Of a DNA stretch of 64,000 nt, positions 8,299-17,088 are shown piece after piece. A program made the position numbers and the translations under genes. How positions within the stretch are numbered: the stretch's first letter is position 1; each line of letters starts with the position of its first letter. Origin of the DNA: Streptomyces fumanus (lineage in GTDB: Bacteria > Actinomycetota > Actinomycetes > Streptomycetales > Streptomycetaceae); NCBI RefSeq assembly GCF_014655295.1, contig NZ_BNBI01000022.1, positions 1 to 64,000 on the forward strand. Direction: 5' to 3'. The notes below the pieces were generated by a model that was not told the DNA's origin, did not search any database, and saw only the letters and a program-made list of their open reading frames with translations.

Positions 8299-9624
8299 AT
8301 GTCGGTCCCGCAGCTCGACGAGGAGCACCGCGGCGAGGAGATCCTCGCCGTCTTCGACACCGCCTTCGGCGCGCTGCTGGCCGCCGACCCGGCCGCGTTC
8401 CGCGTGAAGTTCCGCAAGATGGCGGCGTCGGCCTTCGCCTTCTACCGGGGCACGGCCTGCCTCTTCTACCACGACCTGGACGCGGAGAAGGACGGCGGCC
8501 CGTACCTGGACGAGCGCACCTCGCGCGTGTGGATCCACGGCGACCTGCACGCGGAGAACTTCGGCACGTACATGGACTCCACCGGCCGCCTGATCTTCAA
8601 CGTCAACGACTTCGACGAGGCGTACGTCGGCCCCTTCACCTGGGACCTGAAGCGGTTCGCCGCCTCGGTGGCGCTGATCGGGTACGCGAAGGCGCTCAGC
8701 GACGAGCAGATCACCGAGCTGGTGCGGGTCTACGCGGGCGCCTACCGGGAGCGGATCCGCGCGCTGGCCACCGGCGCCAAGCGCGACGAGGTGCCGCCGT
8801 TCACGCTGGACACCGCCGAGGGGCCGCTGCTGGGCGCGCTGCGGGTGGCCCGCTCGCTGACCCGGTTCGGGCTGCTGGACTCGATGACGGAGATCCGCGA
8901 CTTCGAACGCCGGTTCGCGCCGGGCGGCGGCTCCATCGAGCTGGACGCCGCCACCCGCTACAAGGTGCTCGCGGCCTTCGACGGCTATCTGGAGACCCTC
9001 CCGGAGTCCTCGCTGACCCGCCCCGACTCCTACCGGGTGAAGGACGTGGTCGGCCGGCGCGGCATCGGCATCGGCTCGGCCGGGCTGCCGTCGTACAACA
9101 TCCTGCTGGAGGGCAACAGCGACGCCCTGGAGAACGATGTGGTGATCTACATCAAGCAGGCCCAGACCCCGGCCGTCTCCCGGCACATCACCGACCCGTC
9201 CATCCGCGGCTACTTCCAGCACGAGGGCCACCGCACGGTGATCTCCCAGCGCGCCCTGCAGGCGCACGCCGACCCGTGGCTGGGCTGGACCGAGCTGGAC
9301 GGCGCCGGGCAGTTGGTCGCCGAGGTCTCGCCGTACGCCGTCGACCTGGACTGGGGCGACATCGACGACCTGGAGGAGATCGCCGAGGTGGTCGCCGACC
9401 TGGGCCGGGCGACGGCCACCATGCACGCGGCGGCGGACGACCAGTCCGGCGAGTCCCTGGTGCCGTTCTCCACCGAGCGGGCCATCGACGCGGCGATCGC
9501 GGCCGACGAGGAGGGCTTCGCGCCCCTCCTGGTCGACTTCGCCCACTCCTACGGCGCCCGGGCCCGCAAGGACCACCAGATCTTCGTCGACCTGTTCCGC
9601 AACGGCCGGATCCCGGGGCTGTGA
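8299..9624 (+). CDS. DUF2252 family protein (kinase-like fold)
   Basis: A 441-residue cytoplasmic protein. HGDLHAENFG near residue 80 and NDFDEAYVGPFTWDLKR near residue 105 correspond to the catalytic-loop and metal-binding motifs shared by DUF2252 and aminoglycoside-phosphotransferase-like small-molecule kinases. A second conserved block, DVVGRRGIGIGSAGLPSYNILLEG, lies near residue 250. ATG at 8299 follows AGGAGG (8284-8289). Phosphotransfer activity is an inference from the motifs; no substrate is known to me. The gene is transcribed alone, away from dnaE. Confidence 0.8.
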   Translation: MSVPQLDEEHRGEEILAVFDTAFGALLAADPAAFRVKFRKMAASAFAFYRGTACLFYHDLDAEKDGGPYLDERTSRVWIHGDLHAENFGTYMDSTGRLIFNVNDFDEAYVGPFTWDLKRFAASVALIGYAKALSDEQITELVRVYAGAYRERIRALATGAKRDEVPPFTLDTAEGPLLGALRVARSLTRFGLLDSMTEIRDFERRFAPGGGSIELDAATRYKVLAAFDGYLETLPESSLTRPDSYRVKDVVGRRGIGIGSAGLPSYNILLEGNSDALENDVVIYIKQAQTPAVSRHITDPSIRGYFQHEGHRTVISQRALQAHADPWLGWTELDGAGQLVAEVSPYAVDLDWGDIDDLEEIAEVVADLGRATATMHAAADDQSGESLVPFSTERAIDAAIAADEEGFAPLLVDFAHSYGARARKDHQIFVDLFRNGRIPGL

Positions 9625-9704
9625 TCCCGGGGCGGTGATCCCGGGCGTTCACAGCCACCCTTTAGGGTTCTTTTACCGGAGCCCGTGACACACTCTCCTA
9701 CGCC

Positions 9705-10409
9705 ATGGACATATCCGGAACCCCGCTCAGAGCCGTCCGCGCGGCGCTGTTCACGGCACTCGTCGTGACCCTCAGCACCGCGTCGCACGTGCTGCTGTCC
9801 GGGGTTCCGCTGCCGTTGCCCACGGTGGCCGCGGTCGCCGCCGCCGTGTTCGTCCCGGCGTACGCGCTGGCCGCCCGGGAGCGCACCTTCGGGCGGATCG
9901 CCGCCCTGCTGATCCCGCTGGAGCTGGCCGCCGACACGGTCTTCACCACCGGCCAGCACCTCTGCTACGGCCGGGCGGGCGGTCCGGTCACCGGCCCGCT
10001 GCGCGCGGTCGGCTTCGACGTGCTGTGCGGCGACGGCACCGGGGTGCGCGCCGGGGTCACCGCCCCGCTGACCCGGGTCACCGGCGCCGACACCGACCGG
10101 CTCGCCGCCCTGCTGGCGCACGCCGGCACCGGCACCTCCTGGCTGCTGCTCGCCGCCCACGTCGGCGTCGGCCTGCTCGCCGCCGCCTGGCTGCGCCGGG
10201 GCGAGCGCGCGCTGGCCCAGGTGCTGCGGGCGGTGACCGCGACCACGTTCCGGCCGCTGCTGCTGGCGGTGGCCGCGGTCGCCGCGCGGCCCGTCCCGGC
10301 CGCCGGCCGGCCCGCGTACCCGGCCCGCCGGCCCGTGCGGGCCCGGGACCGGATCCTCGCGCACTCCCTGGGACGGCGTGGACCGCCGTGCTCGGTCGCC
10401 CTCGGGTGA
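9705..10409 (+). CDS. uncharacterised integral membrane protein
   Basis: A 234-residue protein with about four predicted membrane helices: AALFTALVVTLSTASHVLLSG, AVAAAVFVPAYALA, WLLLAAHVGVGLLAAAWLRR and FRPLLLAVAAVAA. Between helices there is a Cys-bearing stretch (GQHLCYGRAGG, VLCGDGTGVR) that would face one side of the membrane. The C-terminal 35 residues are Arg/Pro-rich and probably cytosolic. It lies 78 bp before the DsbA-like gene on the same strand, so the two paired cysteines could be a substrate or partner of that thiol oxidoreductase. I recognise no family. Confidence 0.6.
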   Translation: MDISGTPLRAVRAALFTALVVTLSTASHVLLSGVPLPLPTVAAVAAAVFVPAYALAARERTFGRIAALLIPLELAADTVFTTGQHLCYGRAGGPVTGPLRAVGFDVLCGDGTGVRAGVTAPLTRVTGADTDRLAALLAHAGTGTSWLLLAAHVGVGLLAAAWLRRGERALAQVLRAVTATTFRPLLLAVAAVAARPVPAAGRPAYPARRPVRARDRILAHSLGRRGPPCSVALG

Positions 10410-10487
10410 CCCGACCGACCCCCGAGCACCAGTCCCCCGCACGTCCCCCGCACACCCGCGTGTGCGAATCCCACGGAGATCATCACC

Positions 10488-11300
10488 ATGAGCAAGCGGA
10501 ACAGCCAGACGGCGAAGACGGCGGCCCGTGAGCGGCTGCGCCAGGAGCGCGAGCGCCAGGCCAAGCGGCAGAAGGCCAAGCGGCAGGTCATCGTGGCCTG
10601 CTCGATCGTCGGTGTGCTGGCGATAGCCGGCGGCATCGGCTACGCCGTCGTCCAGGCCAACAAGCCCGACCACTGGGACGCCGTCGCCGACGAGCAGCTC
10701 GTCAAGCCGGCCAACACCTCCGGCACCGACGGCACCACCGTCGTCATCGGCAAGGCCGACGCCAAGAAGACCCTGGAGCTGTACGAGGACCCGCGCTGCC
10801 CGATCTGCGCCCAGTTCGAGCAGACCGTCGGCGAGACCGTCGCCAAGGACGTCGAGGACGGCAAGTACAAGATCCAGTTCATCGGCGCCACCTTCCTCGA
10901 CGACAGCCTGAGCGGCGAGGGCTCCAAGAACGCCCTGAGCGCGCTGGGCGCCGCGCTGAACGTCAGCCCCGAGGCGTTCCTCGACTACAAGTCGGCGCTC
11001 TACTCGGCCAAGTGGCACCCCGAGGAGACCGACGACAAGTTCAAGGACGACGCCTATCTGATCAAGGTGGCGGACACGGTGGACGCCCTGAAGGGCAACA
11101 AGGAGTTCCAGGCCGCCGTGAAGGACGGCACCTACGACAAGTGGGCGCTGGAGATGTCGGACAAGTTCGACAAGAGCGGGGTGTCGGGCACGCCCACCCT
11201 GAAGATGGACGGCAAGGCCCTGACCGGCTCCGACGGCAAGAACGCGCCCATGACGGCGGCCGAGTTCAAGACGGCGGTCGACGCGGCGCTCAAGGGCTGA
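10488..11300 (+). CDS. membrane-anchored DsbA-like thiol:disulfide oxidoreductase
   Basis: A 270-residue protein with a highly basic cytosolic N-terminus (residues 1-32, KTAARERLRQERERQAKRQ), one membrane helix (about 33-55) and an extracytoplasmic thioredoxin-fold domain with an inserted helical region. The redox motif is C104-P-I-C107 (DPRCPICAQF). The cis-Pro loop is GVSGTPTLKMDG, as in the DsbA / Thioredoxin_4 family. ATG at 10488 follows CACGGAGATC. The predicted role is forming or isomerising disulfides in secreted proteins. An intrinsic terminator follows. The family is confident; its redox direction is not visible. Confidence 0.85.
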   Translation: MSKRNSQTAKTAARERLRQERERQAKRQKAKRQVIVACSIVGVLAIAGGIGYAVVQANKPDHWDAVADEQLVKPANTSGTDGTTVVIGKADAKKTLELYEDPRCPICAQFEQTVGETVAKDVEDGKYKIQFIGATFLDDSLSGEGSKNALSALGAALNVSPEAFLDYKSALYSAKWHPEETDDKFKDDAYLIKVADTVDALKGNKEFQAAVKDGTYDKWALEMSDKFDKSGVSGTPTLKMDGKALTGSDGKNAPMTAAEFKTAVDAALKG

Positions 11301-11325
11301 CGCCCCGGCTGACCACTGGCTGAAA

Positions 11326-11354
11326 AGCGGGCGAACTTTTCCGGTTCGCCCGCT
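11326..11354 (+). terminator. intrinsic terminator after the DsbA-like gene
   Basis: AGCGGGCGAAC (11326-11336) pairs with GTTCGCCCGCT (11344-11354) across a 7-nt loop containing four T. It lies 25 bp after the stop of the DsbA-like gene and ends 33 bp before the phoD start codon, so phoD is expected to have its own promoter. Confidence 0.75.
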
Positions 11355-11373
11355 CCCGGGGCTTACCGATCAG

Positions 11374-11379
11374 TAGCCT
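11374..11379 (+). promoter_or_regulatory. candidate -10 element of phoD
   Basis: TAGCCT lies 8 nt before the phoD GTG and no ribosome site is present between them, suggesting a leaderless or near-leaderless transcript. No convincing -35 element or PhoP (PHO) box could be seen. Confidence 0.35.
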
Positions 11380-11387
11380 GCTCGCCC

Positions 11388-13097
11388 GTGACCAGTCGAT
11401 ACAGAGCAACCGAGCCGTCCCCGGGCACCCGCCGCGCCACCGAGCAGCCTCCGGCCGTCCGTGCCGCCGCGCCGAGCCGTCGTACGGTCGTCAAGGCCGC
11501 GGCCGGGGCTGCCGGCACCGCCCTCGTGGCCGCGCCGCTCCTCGCCGCGCCGCCCGTGGGGGCCGCCGAGGCCGCCCCCGCCTTCCTGCACGGCGTCGCC
11601 TCCGGCGATCCGCTGCCCGACGGGATCCTGCTGTGGACCCGGGTGACCCCGGTGCCCGAGGCCATACCGGGCTCGGGGGCCGGCCCGGACACCCCGGTCG
11701 AGTGGACCGTCGCCCGGGACCGGGCCTTCACCGACGTCGTCGCCAAGGGCACCGTCACCGCGAGCGCCGCCGCCGACCACACCGTCAAGGCCGACGTGCG
11801 CGGTCTCGCCCCCGCGACCGACTACTACTTCCGCTTCTCCGCCGGGGGCACCGACTCCCCCGTCGGCCGCACCCGCACCGCGCCCGCCGCCGACGCCGCC
11901 GTCCCCGGCCTGCGCTTCGGCGTGGTCTCCTGCGCCAACTGGGAGGCCGGCCACTTCTCCGCGTACCGCCACCTCGCGGCCCGCGGCGACCTGGACGCCT
12001 GGCTGCACCTGGGCGACTACATCTACGAGTACGGCACCGGCCAGTACGGCACCCGCGGCACCGTCGTCCGCCCGCACGCCCCCGCCCACGAGATCACCGG
12101 TCTCGCCGACTACCGGGTCCGGCACGGCCGGTACAAGACCGACCCCGACCTCCAGGCCCTGCACGCGGCGGCGCCGGTCGTCGCCATCTGGGACGACCAC
12201 GAGTTCGCCAACGACGCCTGGTCGGGCGGCGCCGAGAACCACACCGAGGGCGGGGAGGGCGCCTGGACGGCCCGGCAGGCCGCCGCCAAGCAGGCGTACT
12301 TCGAGTGGATGCCGGTGCGTCCGGCGCTGGCCGGCACCACCTACCGGCGACTGCGCTTCGGCCGGCTCGCCGACCTGTCGCTGCTCGACCTGCGCTCCTA
12401 CCGCTCCCAGCAGGTCACGGCCGGCTCCGGCGCGGTCGACGACCCGGACCGCACCCTCACCGGCCGCGCCCAACTGGACTGGCTCAAGGCCGGGCTCTCC
12501 GCGTCCGACACCACCTGGCGGCTGGTCGGCAACCCGGTGATGATCTCCCCGTTCGCGATCGGCGCGCTCTCCGCCGAACTGCTGGCGCCGCTCGCCGAAC
12601 TGCTGGGCCTGCCCCGGGAGGGCCTGGCCCTCAACCCCGACCAGTGGGACGGCTACACCGACGACCGCCGCGAACTCCTCGCCCATCTGCGGGCGGGCGC
12701 GATCCGCAACACCGTCTTCCTGACCGGTGACATCCACATGGCCTGGGCCAACGACGTGCCGGTGCACGCCGGTACGTACCCGCTGTCGGCCTCGGCGGCC
12801 ACCGAGTTCGTCGTCACCTCGGTCACCTCCGACAACCTCGACGACGCGGTGAAGGCCCCCGAAGGCAGCATTTCTGCGGTCGCCGCCCCGCTGATCCGCG
12901 CCGCCAACCGGCACGTCCACTGGGTCGACACCGACCGCCACGGCTACGGCGTCCTGGACATCACCGCCGAGCGGGCGCAGATGGACTACTACGTGATCTC
13001 CGACCGCACCGACCCGGCGGCGACCTCCGCCTGGGCCCGCTCCTACCGCACCCGCAGCGGCACCCAGCGGGTCGAACGCGCCTACGACCCGGTCTGA
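11388..13097 (+). CDS. phoD: alkaline phosphatase / phosphodiesterase PhoD, Tat-exported
   Basis: A 569-residue secreted phosphatase. The N-terminus carries a twin-arginine signal (PSRRTVVKAAAG followed by a hydrophobic run, cleavage likely near VGAAEA). A PhoD N-terminal beta domain comes next (FLHGVASGDPLPDGILLWTRV). The metallophosphatase core has GVVSCANWEAGHFSAY, WLHLGDYIYEYG, AIWDDHEFANDAW and FLTGDIHMAWAND, which supply the Fe/Ca ligands known for PhoD. It releases phosphate from phosphodiesters such as teichoic acid or DNA outside the cell. GTG at 11388 has no ribosome site; see the -10 element. In other streptomycetes phoD is controlled by PhoP; no clear PHO box was found here. Confidence 0.93.
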   Translation: MTSRYRATEPSPGTRRATEQPPAVRAAAPSRRTVVKAAAGAAGTALVAAPLLAAPPVGAAEAAPAFLHGVASGDPLPDGILLWTRVTPVPEAIPGSGAGPDTPVEWTVARDRAFTDVVAKGTVTASAAADHTVKADVRGLAPATDYYFRFSAGGTDSPVGRTRTAPAADAAVPGLRFGVVSCANWEAGHFSAYRHLAARGDLDAWLHLGDYIYEYGTGQYGTRGTVVRPHAPAHEITGLADYRVRHGRYKTDPDLQALHAAAPVVAIWDDHEFANDAWSGGAENHTEGGEGAWTARQAAAKQAYFEWMPVRPALAGTTYRRLRFGRLADLSLLDLRSYRSQQVTAGSGAVDDPDRTLTGRAQLDWLKAGLSASDTTWRLVGNPVMISPFAIGALSAELLAPLAELLGLPREGLALNPDQWDGYTDDRRELLAHLRAGAIRNTVFLTGDIHMAWANDVPVHAGTYPLSASAATEFVVTSVTSDNLDDAVKAPEGSISAVAAPLIRAANRHVHWVDTDRHGYGVLDITAERAQMDYYVISDRTDPAATSAWARSYRTRSGTQRVERAYDPV

Positions 13098-13124
13098 GCC
13101 CGGCGCGGTCCGGGCCGGCCCCGC

Positions 13125-13700
13125 TCAGGACTCCAGCGACTCCAGGAAGCCGAGCGCCACCCGCCAGGTGGCCTCGGCGGCCTCCTCGTCGTAGTCCGGC
13201 AGCCCGGGGTCGGTGTAGAGGTGGCCGGCCCCGGCGTAGCGGAACACCTCGACATCGGCGCCGATCCGGCCCATCTGGAGGTACCAGGCGCTGAGCCAGT
13301 CGTCGGTCTCGAACGGGTCGGGCTCGGCGACGTGCAGTTGGACCGGCAGGTCGGCCACCGAGGCGTTGGGCGCGATGTCCGAGGTGCCGTGCAGCAGGAG
13401 CAGTCCGCGCGCCCGGTGGTCGCCGAGGGCGAGGGTCTGGGCGACGGAGGCGCCCAGCGAGAACCCGGCGTAGACCAGGCCCCGCTCGGAGTAGGGCGCG
13501 GCGGCCAGCACCGCCCGCCGCAGCAGTTCCTCCCGGCCGATCGACTCGTTGTGCGCCATGCCCTCCTCCACCGTGTCGAACGTCCGGCCCTCGAAGAGGT
13601 CCGGGGTCCACACCTGGTGACCGGCGTCACGCAGTCGGCCGGCGGCCTGCCGCACGGCGGGCCGGAGACCGAAGGTCGAGTGAAAGAGCACGATGTTCAT
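13125..13700 (-). CDS. dienelactone hydrolase family protein
   Basis: A 191-residue cytoplasmic alpha/beta hydrolase. The nucleophile elbow is GFSLGAS, with Ser in place of the Cys of classical dienelactone hydrolases. The acid is in HVAEPDPFE and the catalytic His in YAGAGHLYTDP. Length is slightly short for the family. ATG at 13700. The gene converges on phoD (27-bp gap) and diverges from mscS. The substrate is unknown. It could equally be called a small serine esterase of the DLH fold. Confidence 0.78.
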   Translation of the reverse strand: MNIVLFHSTFGLRPAVRQAAGRLRDAGHQVWTPDLFEGRTFDTVEEGMAHNESIGREELLRRAVLAAAPYSERGLVYAGFSLGASVAQTLALGDHRARGLLLLHGTSDIAPNASVADLPVQLHVAEPDPFETDDWLSAWYLQMGRIGADVEVFRYAGAGHLYTDPGLPDYDEEAAEATWRVALGFLESLES

Positions 13701-13792
13701 GGGGCCATCGTGCCAGCCGGGCCCGGCGGCGCGGCCCGCCCGCTACCCAGGACCGCCGGGAAGTCACATGTTCAGTGCCCCGCGGTCCCGGT

Positions 13793-13798
13793 TACGTT
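13793..13798 (+). promoter_or_regulatory. candidate -10 element of the mscS gene
   Basis: TACGTT sits 7 nt before the ATG at 13806, with no Shine-Dalgarno between them. This geometry is the same as for the kinase and CrtI-like genes and suggests a leaderless mRNA. The -35 region (TGTTCA at 13769) is weak. Confidence 0.35.
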
Positions 13799-13805
13799 CG
13801 TGGTC

Positions 13806-14924
13806 ATGGAGAACATACTCCGCCCGCTGATCGTGGTCGGCGGCTCGGTCGTGCTGACCCTGTTCATCGGCTGGGCGACCGATCTGCTGCTGCGCAAGGC
13901 CGACGAACGACATCATGAGACACCCCTGTGGGGGCTGCTGCGCCGCGCCCGCATCCCGTACCAGCTCGTCCTGTGCGCGGCCCTGCTGAGAGGCTCCTAC
14001 GTGGAGGCCCGGGTCTTCCCCTCGCACCGGGCCACCATCGGGCACGTGCTGTCGCTGGTGCTGATCGGCTCGGTGGCCTGGCTGGTCATACGCATCGCCG
14101 CGGCGATCGTGGAGACCTCCTACGACCGGTACGCCCACGCCCGTGTCCGGCGCGACCCGGCCCGGGTGCGCCGGGTCCGCACCCAGGTGTCGCTGATCAT
14201 GCGGGTGGTCACCGCGGTGGTCGGCGTGGTCGCCGCGGCCTCGATGCTGCTGACGTTCCCGGAGATGCGGACCGCGGGCGCCTCGCTGCTGGCCTCCGCC
14301 GGTGTCCTCGGCATCGTCGCCGGCATCGCCGCCCAGTCCACGCTGAGCAACATGTTCGCCGGGTTCCAGATCGCCTTCGGCGACATGGTGCGGCTCGGCG
14401 ACACGGTGGTCGTGGACGGCGAGTGGGGCACGGTCGAGGAGATCACGCTGACCTTCCTGACCGTGCGCACCTGGGACGAGCGCCGGATCACGATGCCGGT
14501 GTCGTACTTCACCTCCAAGCCGTTCGAGAACTGGTCGCGCGGCACCCCGGAGATGACCGGCGTCGTCTACTGGCACGTCGACCACGCGGCGCCGGTGGAC
14601 GCGATGCGCGACAAGCTCCGCGACATCCTGCGCGAGTGCCCGGCCTGGGACGGCCGCGCCTACGGCCTGGACGTGACCGACACCACCCCCAACACCCTGC
14701 AGATCCGGGGCCTGGCCACCGCCAAGGACGCCGACGACCTGTGGACGGTACGGGTCACGATGCGCGAGCGGATGGTCCGCTGGCTGGCCGAGGAGCACCC
14801 GTACGCGCTGCCCCGCGTCAACACCGCGGAGGCGTATCTGCCGCCCGGCCGCGACCGGCGGCGCGGCCTCTCCCCCGACGGGGTGCCCCGCCGCTTCCCG
14901 GAGCAGCCGGCCCGGGAGCACTGA
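13806..14924 (+). CDS. MscS-family mechanosensitive channel
   Basis: A 372-residue protein with N-terminal membrane helices (ILRPLIVVGGSVVLTLFIGWATDLLL; VLSLVLIGSVAWLVIRIAAAIV; MRVVTAVVGVVAAASMLLTF). The pore-lining TM3 is ASLLASAGVLGIVAGIAAQSTLSNMFAGFQIAF, and the MscS beta domain is GDTVVVDGEWGTVEEITLTFLTVRTWDERRITMPVSYF. It should open under membrane tension and release solutes during hypo-osmotic shock. The ATG at 13806 was chosen because upstream in-frame residues are shadow of the divergent hydrolase. The tail is Arg-rich and cytosolic. Confidence 0.9.
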   Translation: MENILRPLIVVGGSVVLTLFIGWATDLLLRKADERHHETPLWGLLRRARIPYQLVLCAALLRGSYVEARVFPSHRATIGHVLSLVLIGSVAWLVIRIAAAIVETSYDRYAHARVRRDPARVRRVRTQVSLIMRVVTAVVGVVAAASMLLTFPEMRTAGASLLASAGVLGIVAGIAAQSTLSNMFAGFQIAFGDMVRLGDTVVVDGEWGTVEEITLTFLTVRTWDERRITMPVSYFTSKPFENWSRGTPEMTGVVYWHVDHAAPVDAMRDKLRDILRECPAWDGRAYGLDVTDTTPNTLQIRGLATAKDADDLWTVRVTMRERMVRWLAEEHPYALPRVNTAEAYLPPGRDRRRGLSPDGVPRRFPEQPAREH

Positions 14925-14945
14925 ACGCCGGGGACCCGGCACGGC

Positions 14946-16532
14946 TCAGCGCAGGCTGCGGACGTCCAGGTGGCGCAGGACCCGGTCGACGATCTCCGGA
15001 TCGGCGCCGGGTTCGCTGCGCGCCGCCAGCACCTCGTGCCGGGCGGCGCTGAGCATCTCGCCCTGGATCCGCCGGATCCGGCGCAGCCGCCGCACCCGCT
15101 GCTCCTGTGCCTCGCGGCGTTCCTCGTCCCCGATGTCGGGGCTGATCCGCACCCCGATGTCGAAGGCCCGCCGCAGCATCTGCTCGGACAGCTCCTCGGG
15201 GAGGTCCTCGACCGCCTCGATCTCGCGCAGCCGCCGCTTGGCGGCCTTGGCGGCGCGCACCGCCAGGTCCCGCTCCAGCCGCTGCTCCCGCTCCGAGTCC
15301 GCCCGGACGCCGAGCCGGTCCACCAGCCAGGGCAGGGTCAGCCCCTGGAGCAGCAGCGTCACCATGATCACCGCGAAGGCGATGAAGATGATCTCCTCGC
15401 GGTGCGGGAAGGCGGACCCGTCCTCCGTCTTCAGCGGGATGGCCAGGGCGAGCGCGACGGAGGCGACGCCGCGCATCCCGGCCCACCACATGACGATCGT
15501 CTCCCGCCAGCTCGTCGGGATGTCCTCGTCCTGGTCCCGCCGGGAGTGCAGCCGCTTGGTCAGCCAGGTGGCCGGCAGCAGCCACAGCAGCCGGACCAGG
15601 ACGACCACGACGACCACCGCGGCGGCCCAGGTGAGCAGCTCGGCCCAGTGCCCGGACGCGGTGCGCAGCGCGTTGTGCAGCTCCAGCCCGATCAGCCCGA
15701 ACGCCACCCCGGTGACGAGGGTGTCGACGACGTCCCAGACGGTGTGCCCGGCGAGCCGGGTGAGCACGTCGTCGGCGTCGGCGGCGTACTCGGCGAGGAA
15801 CATCGCGGTGGTCAGCACCGCCAGCACCCCGGAGCCGTGCAGCTCCTCGGCCAGCACGTAGGAGGCGTACGGCACCAGCAGGGTGAGGCCGATCTGGAGG
15901 GTGGCGTCGCCCAGCAGCCCGTGCAGCTTGTTGGCGCCCCAGCCCAGGGCCAGGCCGACGGCGACGGCGACGACGGCGGACAGCACCAGGTCGCCCCCGG
16001 CGCTCCAGGGCGAGAAGGTCCCGCTGACCGCGGCGGCGATGGCCACGTGGTACAGGACGATGGCCGTCACGTCGTTGAACAGCCCCTCGCCCTCCAGGAT
16101 GGACACCAGGCGGCGCGGCAGCCCCAACTGCCCGGCGACGGCGGTCGCGGCGACCGGGTCGGGCGGCGCGACCAGCGCCCCGAGCGCGAAGGCGGCGGCC
16201 AGCGGCAGCCCCGGCACGATGGCGTGGGCGACGGTGGCCACGCACGCCATGGTGACGAAGACCAGCGCCACCGCCAGCAGGAAGATCGGCCGTACGTTGA
16301 CCGCGAACTGCCGCCAGGAGGTGCGCCGCACGGCCGCGTAGAGCAGCGGCGGCAGCAGCGCGGGCAGGATGAGGTCCGGCGGGATGTCGACATTGGGCAC
16401 GAAGTCCAGCAGCGCCAGGACGATGCCGAACACGGTCATCAGCACCGGCGCCGGGAGCCTGAGGCGGTCCCCGACGGGGACGCTCACCAGGGCCCCGAGC
16501 AACAGCAGGAAAAGCAGGCCCAACTGATCCAC
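14946..16532 (-). CDS. CPA1-family Na+/H+ antiporter
   Basis: A 528-residue transporter with about 12 membrane helices (residues 1-400) and a charged, helical cytosolic tail of about 120 residues (EREQRLERDLAVRAAKAAKRRL onward). Family marks are LGALVAPPDPVAATAVAG and the ion-binding ND pair in ILEGEGLFNDVTAIVLY. The TM10-11 region contains WWAGMRGVASVALALAIPL, the Arg-bearing motif of NhaP/NHE-type exchangers. Start GTG at 16532 behind CCGGAG. It expels Na+ (or K+) in exchange for protons. It is a single gene convergent with mscS (21-bp gap). Confidence 0.92.
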   Translation of the reverse strand: MDQLGLLFLLLLGALVSVPVGDRLRLPAPVLMTVFGIVLALLDFVPNVDIPPDLILPALLPPLLYAAVRRTSWRQFAVNVRPIFLLAVALVFVTMACVATVAHAIVPGLPLAAAFALGALVAPPDPVAATAVAGQLGLPRRLVSILEGEGLFNDVTAIVLYHVAIAAAVSGTFSPWSAGGDLVLSAVVAVAVGLALGWGANKLHGLLGDATLQIGLTLLVPYASYVLAEELHGSGVLAVLTTAMFLAEYAADADDVLTRLAGHTVWDVVDTLVTGVAFGLIGLELHNALRTASGHWAELLTWAAAVVVVVVLVRLLWLLPATWLTKRLHSRRDQDEDIPTSWRETIVMWWAGMRGVASVALALAIPLKTEDGSAFPHREEIIFIAFAVIMVTLLLQGLTLPWLVDRLGVRADSEREQRLERDLAVRAAKAAKRRLREIEAVEDLPEELSEQMLRRAFDIGVRISPDIGDEERREAQEQRVRRLRRIRRIQGEMLSAARHEVLAARSEPGADPEIVDRVLRHLDVRSLR

Positions 16533-16620
16533 GGTCAGCGCTCCGGTGTGTCTCGGCGGTCACGGGGCAGACGTCCACCCTGTCACCACCTGCCCCGTCA
16601 GCCGGTGCGGCACTCTCGGG

Positions 16621-17088
16621 TCACAGCGCCCGGCGCATCGCCCGGTGCGGTATCCCGGCGTCCGGGAACTCCGGGCCGTACGCCGTGTAGCCCAGCTTCT
16701 CGTAGAAGCCGAGGGCGTGGGTCTGGGCGTGCAGGTCGACCGCGGCGAGCCCGCGTGCCCGTGCGGCCTCCTCGATCGCCCGGACCAGCGCGGCGCCGAC
16801 GCCCAGTCCGCGGGCGGCCCGGGTCACGGCGAGCCGCCCGAGCGAGCCGACGGACGGGTCGCCGCCGGTCCTGCCGGCCGCCGCCGCGCCGTACAGCAGC
16901 CGTCCGGTGCCGAGCGGCACGCCGTCCGCGCCGACCGCCAGGACGTGCACCGCGCCGGCGTCATGGGCGTCGTACTCGATGTCCTCCGGCACGCCCTGCT
17001 CGGCGACGAAGACGTCCTTGCGCACGGCGAAGCAGGCGTCCAGGTCGGCCCGGTCCTCGGCGACGCGCACCCGGTAGGGCGGGGTCAT
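16621..17088 (-). CDS. GNAT-family N-acetyltransferase
   Basis: A 155-residue acyl-CoA-dependent acetyltransferase. The acetyl-CoA binding signature is RAARGLGVGAALVRAIEEAARARG (motif A, R/QxxGxG/A type), followed by the LHAQTHALGFYEKLGY block typical of GNATs. The opening FAVRKDVFVAEQGVPEDIEYD resembles the ElaA-type GNAT subgroup. The ATG at 17088 overlaps the stop of the pseudouridine synthase gene (ATGA), so it is the last cistron of the leftward dksA-lspA operon. The substrate is unknown. Confidence 0.87.
   Translation of the reverse strand: MTPPYRVRVAEDRADLDACFAVRKDVFVAEQGVPEDIEYDAHDAGAVHVLAVGADGVPLGTGRLLYGAAAAGRTGGDPSVGSLGRLAVTRAARGLGVGAALVRAIEEAARARGLAAVDLHAQTHALGFYEKLGYTAYGPEFPDAGIPHRAMRRAL

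Noticed and set aside
9640..9704. GTTCACAGCCACCC as a PHO box ahead of the 234-residue membrane protein gene
   Set aside because: The following 11-bp units do not repeat the GTTCACC pattern.
11301..11387. A PhoP box in front of phoD
   Set aside because: Searched by eye for paired GTTCACC-like 11-mers; none found. The gap is mostly occupied by the upstream terminator.
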